Source: Streptomyces ficellus
Lineage (GTDB): Bacteria; Actinomycetota; Actinomycetes; Streptomycetales; Streptomycetaceae
NCBI RefSeq assembly: GCF_009739905.1
Contig: NZ_CP034279.1
Span: forward strand, 4,402,001-4,466,000
DNA length: 64,000 nucleotides
Reading direction: 5' to 3'
A program made the translations under genes and the position numbers. The notes below the pieces were generated by a model that ran no database searches, had not been told where the DNA came from, and saw nothing but the letters and a program-made list of their open reading frames with translations. The stretch's first letter is position 1; each line of letters starts with the position of its first letter. This document shows positions 58,458 to 64,000 of this stretch, piece by piece.

Positions 58458-60242
58458 TCATTCCGCGCATACCTGTTTGTCTGCCACTACCTTCTGCACA
58501 CCCTCCGGCGCCTTCGCCGGACCGGTGATGGGCACCCCCGCGCCCTTGAAGTCCCCGCCGAGGGTGAGCTTCATCGGCTCCGTCTCCCCGGCGTCCTTCG
58601 TCCCCTGCTTCAGCGCCGTGGCGGGCAGACCCATCAGATCCGCGAGCTTGCGGGCCTGGTCGGCCTGGTTCGGCGCGAACTCCACTGTCGTCCTGGCGAT
58701 TTCCCGCGGGGCGTTGCTCCTGTTCGAGGACTTGTAGACGCCCTGGTCGTTCTGGAGCCAGTCCAGGGTCCGCTGCGCCGCGCCCGTCTTGCCGCTGCCG
58801 TTGTACACGTCCACGCGCACCTCGGAGACGTCCGCCCGCGGCCCCTTGAGCAGCGCGGCCTGGGCGTTCTTGGCGTCCTTCTCCTTCTTCTTCACCTCGG
58901 TGAGCGAGACGTCGTTCTGCATCATCGAGAACAGCGGCTGCGCCTTCGGCTCGTCGACGACGACCGTCGCCTTGACCGTCTCGGCCGGGTTGTCGATAAC
59001 GGGAAGCGTGGTGAAGGTGATGTTCTTGGGGTTCACCTTGGCCAGCTCGGAACCGAGGTCCTGGAGCTTCTTGATGCTCCCTATCCCCGTGTCGACCGTG
59101 AGCGCCTCGGTGGCCGCCTCCGCGAGGTCCAGCATCTTGGACGGACTGGTGAGCGTCTCGCTCGACTTCATCTTGCGGATCATCGAGCTGAGGAACTGCT
59201 GCTGCGTCTTGATCCGGTCCAGGTCGCTCTCGTTGCCGAAGGCGTGCCGCGTGCGGACGAAGGCCAGGGCGTCCTCGCCCTGGATGATGTGCTTGCCCTT
59301 GCTGAGCTTCAGCTTGGACTGCTTGTCGTCGACGTCCTTGGCCACGCACACCTCGACGCCGCCGATCGCGGTCGTCAGGGTTTTCACCGCGTTGAAGTCG
59401 GCCATCATGAAGTGGTCGACGGTGATGCCGGTGATCTCCTTGACCGTGCGCATGGTGCAGCCGGGGTCGCGATCGGCCTGCCCGAGGCTGGTGTTGAAGC
59501 GGACGTCCTGCTCGCCCGGGATGACCTTCGTGTCGTCGCCGGTCTTCGTCTCGCAGTCCGGGATGTCGGTCTTCAGGTCCCGGGGGATGGACATCGCGGT
59601 GGCGTTGGTCCGGTCCTTGGAGACGTGGAAGAGGATCGTGGTGTCGGCGTGGCCCGCGCTGTCCTTGTCGCCGTAGCCCGCGTTGCCGTCCCCCGTCCGC
59701 TTGTCGGTGCCGATGACCAGGATGTTGATGGCCTGGTCCTTCTTGAAGCCGCCGCTGCCGGCACCCGCGATGTCGACCGTGCTGATGTTGGAGTTGAGGT
59801 GCTCGTAGTAGGCGTACGCGGTGATGGCGAGCGCGAGCACCAGGCCGGCCGTCACGCCGCTGGTCCACATCAGCGCCTTCTTCTTGCGGGACTTCTGTGG
59901 CTTGCGCTTGCGGCGCCCCGCCGGGGACGAACCGCCGTCACGGCCCGGCGCGTCGGGGGCGCCGGGAGTGCGGCGCCTGCGCTGGCCGGGGACGGTACCG
60001 CGTCCCGGCGCGGTCGCCGGGGAGCCGTTCCTGGACCCGGTGGAACCCTTTCGCGACCCGGTGGAGCCGTTTCCGGAACCGGTGGAGCCGCGTCGGCCGG
60101 TGGTGCGGGAGGACTGCGCCGGCGGCGCCGAATGCCCAGCGGAATTGTCCAGTCGCAGTTCGTAGTTACCGGTCTGCGGGTTGAGTACCCACTGGTCGGC
60201 GGGGTCGATGTCGTCCGCCCGTCCACGGCTGTGCGCGTCCAC
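58458..60242 (-). CDS. LCP family protein with LytR_C domain
   Basis: 594 residues from GTG 60242 (VDAHSRGRADDIDPADQWVL). The cytoplasmic region has a conserved start (LNPQTGNYELRLD), Gly-Ser-Thr repeats (GSTGSRKGSTGSRNGSP) and a very basic stretch ending KPQKSRKKK before the transmembrane helix. LCP domain: INILVIGTDKRTGDGNAGYG, SIPRDLKTDIPDCE, NTSLGQADRDPGCTMRTVKE, FVRTRHAFGNESDLDRIKTQ. LytR_C starts near 480 (EVRVDVYNGSGKTGAAQRT). Its repeats lie in cytoplasm, suggesting a regulatory or scaffold role. The 233-base interval 60243-60475 upstream holds its promoter region and no gene. Confidence 0.95.
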   Translation of the reverse strand: MDAHSRGRADDIDPADQWVLNPQTGNYELRLDNSAGHSAPPAQSSRTTGRRGSTGSGNGSTGSRKGSTGSRNGSPATAPGRGTVPGQRRRRTPGAPDAPGRDGGSSPAGRRKRKPQKSRKKKALMWTSGVTAGLVLALAITAYAYYEHLNSNISTVDIAGAGSGGFKKDQAINILVIGTDKRTGDGNAGYGDKDSAGHADTTILFHVSKDRTNATAMSIPRDLKTDIPDCETKTGDDTKVIPGEQDVRFNTSLGQADRDPGCTMRTVKEITGITVDHFMMADFNAVKTLTTAIGGVEVCVAKDVDDKQSKLKLSKGKHIIQGEDALAFVRTRHAFGNESDLDRIKTQQQFLSSMIRKMKSSETLTSPSKMLDLAEAATEALTVDTGIGSIKKLQDLGSELAKVNPKNITFTTLPVIDNPAETVKATVVVDEPKAQPLFSMMQNDVSLTEVKKKEKDAKNAQAALLKGPRADVSEVRVDVYNGSGKTGAAQRTLDWLQNDQGVYKSSNRSNAPREIARTTVEFAPNQADQARKLADLMGLPATALKQGTKDAGETEPMKLTLGGDFKGAGVPITGPAKAPEGVQKVVADKQVCAE

Positions 60243-60475
60243 GGTTGCCTGAGTCCTCCGTCGGTGCCACGCGAGGCGCCTCCCCCCAGGCGCTCGGTTC
60301 CACGATCCTCGAGTGCGCGACCTCACGGCCGGGTGCACCGGATCGCGTCACACTATCCGCCCAGTTCAGCGTGGGGCGACGTCCGTGACAAATTCCACGC
60401 CCCTTACAAGCGGGCAATACGCCCAATCCGCCTGGAGTGAGGCGTTCTCTTTGGGCATCGCTTTACTCGCAGCGA

Positions 60476-61900
60476 CTACCTGCATGTACCAACGGCGGCG
60501 TTCGTCCCCGCGAACGTCGGCGTCGCGGAAGGGCTCGTATCCCTCTTGCGGCGGGCCGCTTCCCCGGGCTCTTCGCTGCCCGCCTCGTTCTGGGGCACCA
60601 CCGCGACCGGTTCGTCGTCCCGCAGTCGCTTGAACAGGCTGTTCGCTCGAGGTTGTACGAGTTCGTCGCGGTTCGGATCGTTACGGTAGGGGCGGCGGGG
60701 AACCGTCAGGAACTGCACCTTTTCGGTGGGTACGCTGCGCAGGGCGCGCGACAGGTCGTACAGGTCCTTCAGCGAGTCGAGGCCCGGGTCGGTCGTCACG
60801 GACTTGGTGGCCGCGTCGAGCACCGGGTAGAGGCGCGTCGGGTTCAGCAGCACCCCGTTGCTCTGCACCTTGTTGACGAGTGCGCCGAGGAACTGCTGCT
60901 GGCGGTTGATGCGTTCGGTGTCACTGCCGTTGCCGAGGGTCTTGCGGGCCCGGACGTAACCGAGGGCCTGCTCGCCGTCGAGCGTCCGGGCGCCCGGCTT
61001 CAGGTTCACCTGCGCGTCGCGGTCCTTGATGGGCTTGGCGACGCAGACGCGCACGCCACCGACGGCGTCCACCATGTCCTTGAAGCCCCGGAAGTCGATC
61101 ACCACGTGGTGGTCGACGCGGATGCCGGTCAGCTTCTCCAGCGTGCGGACCGTGCAGGCGGTGCCGCCGAACTCGTACGCGAAGTTGAACTGGGCGTACT
61201 GCGGAACGGTGCGGGAACCGTCGCGCTTGCGGCAGCCCGGGATGTGCACCATCAGGTCGCGCGGCACGGACACCGCCGTGACGCCCCGCCCGTGGGCGGC
61301 CAGGTGCAGCAGGATCGTCGTGTCGGAGCGCTGGGTGCCCTTGTCCCGGCCGTACCGCGCGTTGCCGCTCCCGGCGCGGGTGTCGGAGCCGATGAGCAGG
61401 ATGTTCCGCGCGCCGCGCACCAGGGAGCTGGGGCGCTCACGCGCGTACCGCTCCAGCTCGGCGGCGGCGGAGACGTCGGTGGTGATGTTCGCGTCCAGCT
61501 TCTTGTACAGCCACCAGCCGACCCCGGCCGCCGCCAGGACGACGACGGCGCCCAGGAACGCGATGACCCGCAGCCCGCGCGGCCGGAACCGGGCCCGCCC
61601 GCCCGTAACGGGGGGAGGCGCGGCGGGCGGGGCGGCGGCCGGGGGAGGCGGGGCCGGCTTCGAGGGGCGCGCCCCCGCCCCGGCCCGGACGCCTCCCGCC
61701 GGCGGGTTCGGCGGACGGCGGCGGCGCTTCTTGCCGGACCGGCCGCCCTTGCCGCCCCTGCCGTTGCGGCCCGTGCCGCCCGGCGCGGGGCGGGCGCCGC
61801 CCGTGGGCGGGTCCGACGGGGCGTCACCGGCTGGGGTGCCGGGATCGGACGTCCCCGACGGGGGGTCCGGCTCCGGGGGCGTACCAGCGCTGTCCGTCAC
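60476..61900 (-). CDS. LCP family protein
   Basis: 474 residues from GTG 61900 (VTDSAGTPPEPDPPSG). Long cytoplasmic Pro-rich and basic region (GGKGGRSGKKRRRRPPNPP), transmembrane helix at about 110-133 (RVIAFLGAVVVLAAAGVGWW), and LCP domain: RNILLIGSDTRAGSGNARYG, VSVPRDLMVHIPGCRK, NFAYEFGGTACTVRTLEKLT, YVRARKTLGNGSDTERINRQ. There is no LytR_C domain; the chain ends in a short charged tail. It is separated from the TIGR03089 gene by about 100 bases. Fifth LCP gene of the region. Confidence 0.94.
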   Translation of the reverse strand: MTDSAGTPPEPDPPSGTSDPGTPAGDAPSDPPTGGARPAPGGTGRNGRGGKGGRSGKKRRRRPPNPPAGGVRAGAGARPSKPAPPPPAAAPPAAPPPVTGGRARFRPRGLRVIAFLGAVVVLAAAGVGWWLYKKLDANITTDVSAAAELERYARERPSSLVRGARNILLIGSDTRAGSGNARYGRDKGTQRSDTTILLHLAAHGRGVTAVSVPRDLMVHIPGCRKRDGSRTVPQYAQFNFAYEFGGTACTVRTLEKLTGIRVDHHVVIDFRGFKDMVDAVGGVRVCVAKPIKDRDAQVNLKPGARTLDGEQALGYVRARKTLGNGSDTERINRQQQFLGALVNKVQSNGVLLNPTRLYPVLDAATKSVTTDPGLDSLKDLYDLSRALRSVPTEKVQFLTVPRRPYRNDPNRDELVQPRANSLFKRLRDDEPVAVVPQNEAGSEEPGEAARRKRDTSPSATPTFAGTNAAVGTCR

Positions 61901-62004
61901 GTCGTCCGTCCGTCCTTCACACGAGGGGTGTGGGACCGATCATCCATCGCGGACGGCGCCGAACCCCCTGGGACTCGGCTCGCCGTGCGCCGGACGGGTG
62001 GACT

Positions 62005-62757
62005 TCACACCAGAGTGCTGGTGATCCGCTCGCTCTCGACCCGCTTCGCGAGCCCGGCCGGCGACAGCTGGTCCAGGTTCCGGCACAGGACGACGGACGC
62101 GCCGGAGGCCAGCGGCGCGTACAGCCCCGCCGAGACGCCGTCCCACGTGTCGTACGGGAGCGCCGACAGCAGCCGCGCCCCGCTCGCCAGCCCCATCCGC
62201 AGCGCGTCCTCACGCGCCCGGTCCACGAGGTCCGCGCCGCTCAGCTCCGTACCGCCCACGGCGAGCGCCGGGCCGGCCGGGTCCACCGGGGCGTACGGGG
62301 CGAACACGTCGCCCTGCGTCGGCACCTCGACCGCGTAGTCCTCGTACCCGTCCGGCGGCGACGGGAAGCGGCGCCCCAGCGGCGCCAGGGACAGCGCCAG
62401 GCGCTCGCCCCGGCAGGCCAGGCCCTCGTCGAGGCGGTCGGGCCCGGCGACGACGTGGTCCGCGGCGGCCGGGTCACCGCCGAGGTCGGCGACCACGCCC
62501 ACCGACGAGCAGGCGACCAGCCAGACGGCGGTCTGCCAGTGCGCCGGCAGCAGCAGCGCGACCCGTTCGCCGGGCTCGGCGGACAGGTGGTCCTGGAGGA
62601 GGTTGGCGGTCTTGGCCACCCAATTGGCGAAGGTGGCCACCGACAATTCGACGCGCTCACCGGTGGCGTCGTCGTAGAAGGTGACCAAGGGGCGGGAGGG
62701 ATCCGCGGCGAGGGCGGATCGCAGCAGGTCGGCGGGGGTGCGGTCGCTGGCGTTCAC
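62005..62757 (-). CDS. TIGR03089-type protein (truncated AMP-binding homologue)
   Basis: 250 residues from GTG 62757. It resembles the N-terminal part of acyl-CoA synthetases (PLVTFYDDATGERVELSVAT; PGERVALLLPAHWQTAVWLV) but lacks the P-loop YTSGTTG and the C-terminal catalytic Lys domain, so it cannot adenylate. Such short proteins are regular in actinobacteria beside LCP genes and are catalogued as TIGR03089; no function is known. The chain is intact, so it is not a pseudogene. A TACCCT -10 lies seven bases before the GTG, suggesting a leaderless message. Confidence 0.82.
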   Translation of the reverse strand: MNASDRTPADLLRSALAADPSRPLVTFYDDATGERVELSVATFANWVAKTANLLQDHLSAEPGERVALLLPAHWQTAVWLVACSSVGVVADLGGDPAAADHVVAGPDRLDEGLACRGERLALSLAPLGRRFPSPPDGYEDYAVEVPTQGDVFAPYAPVDPAGPALAVGGTELSGADLVDRAREDALRMGLASGARLLSALPYDTWDGVSAGLYAPLASGASVVLCRNLDQLSPAGLAKRVESERITSTLV

Positions 62758-62770
62758 GCGCGCCAGGGTA
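62758..62770 (-). promoter_or_regulatory. -10 element of leaderless TIGR03089 gene
   Basis: Read on the minus strand: TACCCT (62770-62765), seven bases, GTG at 62757. No ribosome site. Confidence 0.4.
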
Positions 62771-62871
62771 CGCGCGCGGCGCGGGAGGGGTCCGCCGTAC
62801 CGGTGACGGCGTCCTCCGGTCGGCCCGATGGGGCGTCAGTTGCTTGCCGGGCGGGGCGCGTCCGGCCCGCT

Positions 62872-62883
62872 CAGGATCGCCCC
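62872..62883 (+). promoter_or_regulatory. -10-like element before the amidase start
   Basis: CAGGAT, six bases, ATG at 62884, with no ribosome site. A weaker match to TANNNT than at most of the other leaderless starts. Confidence 0.3.
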
Positions 62884-64000
62884 ATGCGTGCCTACCTTGC
62901 ATCCTCGATCGGCGTCGCGTGCGCCGCGGCCCTCGTGCTCCCGCTCGCGCTCCCCGCGAGCGCCGCACCCACCGTGTCCCGTACCCCCGCTCTCACCGCC
63001 CCGGCCGGCGAGTCCGCGGTCCCCGGCTCCACCCAGTCGCTGCCGCTGCGGTCCCTGCCCTCCGAGCGGGCGACCGGCGCCGCCCGGCAGGGCCTGGCCC
63101 GGTCGGACGTCCGGCCGTTCTCGCTGGTGGGCATCGTCTGGGACGACCCGGAGGCCGAGCTGAACGGCTCGGTCCAGGTCCGTACCCGCGCCATCGGCAC
63201 CGGCGCCTGGTCCGGCTGGCAGTCCGTCGAGACCCACAACCACGCCCACGCCGCCGACCCAGGTACGCCCGAACGCGACTCGGGCACCGTCCGCGGCTCC
63301 ACCGCCCCGCTGTGGGTCGGCGCCTCGGACGGCGTCGAGGTGCGCGTACGGGCCGAGGCGCCGCGCTCGGGCACCGGCCCCGCCGCCCTGCCGCGCGGCA
63401 TGCGCATCGAGTTGGTCGACCCCGGCGACGAGCCCGGCACCGAGCCCGCGGGCGAAGTGGACCCCGCCACCGACCCCGTCGTCGACCCCGCCGGCGAGGA
63501 CACCGCCCAGGGCCCCGAGGTCCCCGAGGGCACCGACACCGGCACCACCTCCGGCCAGGTCCCCGCCCCGGCGCTCACCGCCGAGGAGTCGGCCGCCTCC
63601 GCGGTCAACGCCGAACTGGCCCCGCTCGGAGCGACCGAGATCCCGGAGCTGACCAAGGAGCAGACGGACGCGGAGCTGGCCGAGCAGTTCGGTGAGGAGG
63701 CCGCGGCCGCCAAGCCGTACGTGGGCCCCCGCCCGCGCATCGTCACTCGCAAGGGCTGGGGCGCGGACGAGAAGCTGCGCGAACGCGACTTCGTCTACAC
63801 CAAGTCCGTGCAGGCGGCGTTCGTCCACCACAGCGCCACCGGCAACAACTACACCTGCAAGCAGGCGCCGTCCGTTCTGCGCAGTATCTACCGCTACCAC
63901 GTCAAGAGCAGCGGCTGGCGTGACATCGGCTACAACTTCGCCGTCGACAAGTGCGGAAACATCTACGAAGGGCGTGCGGGAGGCGTGGCCAAGGCGGTGC
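62884..64000 (+). CDS. Secreted N-acetylmuramoyl-L-alanine amidase (PGRP type), partial
   Basis: At least 372 residues, running off the right edge. Signal peptide MRAYLASSIGVACAAALVLP ending ASAAP. A strand-rich region (about 75-180, SLVGIVWDDPEAELNGSVQV and WSGWQSVETHNHAH) recalls domains found N-terminal to PGRP amidases. It is followed by an acidic Asp/Glu/Pro/Thr linker and the amidase_2/PGRP domain: RKGWGADEKLRERDF, the zinc His in AFVHHSATGNNYTC, and WRDIGYNFAVDKCGNIYEG. It cleaves the muramoyl-L-alanine bond in peptidoglycan outside the cell. Diverges from the TIGR03089 gene. Confidence 0.93.
   Translation, partial: MRAYLASSIGVACAAALVLPLALPASAAPTVSRTPALTAPAGESAVPGSTQSLPLRSLPSERATGAARQGLARSDVRPFSLVGIVWDDPEAELNGSVQVRTRAIGTGAWSGWQSVETHNHAHAADPGTPERDSGTVRGSTAPLWVGASDGVEVRVRAEAPRSGTGPAALPRGMRIELVDPGDEPGTEPAGEVDPATDPVVDPAGEDTAQGPEVPEGTDTGTTSGQVPAPALTAEESAASAVNAELAPLGATEIPELTKEQTDAELAEQFGEEAAAAKPYVGPRPRIVTRKGWGADEKLRERDFVYTKSVQAAFVHHSATGNNYTCKQAPSVLRSIYRYHVKSSGWRDIGYNFAVDKCGNIYEGRAGGVAKAV

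Overview
The window is high-GC, gene-dense chromosomal DNA typical of a Streptomyces core region. The evidence is strong third-position GC bias, frequent GTG starts, GTGA/ATGA stop-start overlaps, conserved Streptomyces families (roadblock proteins, a SigF-type sigma factor, a hut cluster with HutF, five LytR-CpsA-Psr proteins) and sortase-type surface proteins. From memory, not from a search, the gene order resembles the segment of the S. coelicolor chromosome that carries cbs, hut, purK/purE and several LCP genes. No rRNA, tRNA, CRISPR array, insertion sequence or integrase was recognised. Both window ends cut through genes: a thiolase at the left and a peptidoglycan amidase at the right.

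Layout. 1-5.1 kb: thiolase, SGNH hydrolase, cystathionine beta-synthase and an RpiR-type regulator, then a 10-copy heptanucleotide array. 5.2-7.4 kb: a P450/ferredoxin pair facing a TetR regulator with a palindromic operator between them. 7.5-10.1 kb: a minus-strand operon of three roadblock-type proteins and a DUF4388-like protein. 10.2-18.8 kb: an amino-acid permease and a fold-III PLP decarboxylase divergent from hutU, an M20 amidohydrolase, hutF and hutI. 18.9-22.6 kb: a polymorphic toxin with a nuclease-like tip and an Imm49-like immunity gene. 22.7-27.2 kb: a CapA-like protein, an F420-type oxidoreductase, an ABC-F protein with a leader-peptide attenuator, and an aspartate racemase. 27.3-29.6 kb: an alternative sigma factor divergent from a STAS antagonist and an HATPase anti-sigma factor. 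29.7-33.7 kb: a four-gene secreted or wall-anchored protein operon. 33.8-45.9 kb: a POT transporter, a two-component system, GtrA, purK-purE, two M19 dipeptidase paralogues separated by a long foldback repeat, a VOC protein, UDP-glucose dehydrogenase and an acyl-CoA dehydrogenase.

46.0-51.7 kb holds the most system-like island: a TerD-type protein divergent from a five-gene row. The row encodes a membrane protein with a long helical tail, a MotB/ZorB-like single-pass protein, a von Willebrand A protein, a PP2C phosphatase and a protein kinase. The last three form a TerY-P-like triad and the first two look like a stator or channel pair. I propose this as a membrane-coupled, phosphorylation-controlled stress or defence module. 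51.8-62 kb is an envelope-assembly region with five LCP ligases, a GT2 glycosyltransferase and a thioesterase, ending with a TIGR03089-type protein and a secreted amidase.

A recurrent regulatory theme is apparent leaderless transcription: eight start codons lie 6-7 nt after a TANNNT-like -10 hexamer. Most operons end in strong GC-rich hairpins, many shared between convergent genes.
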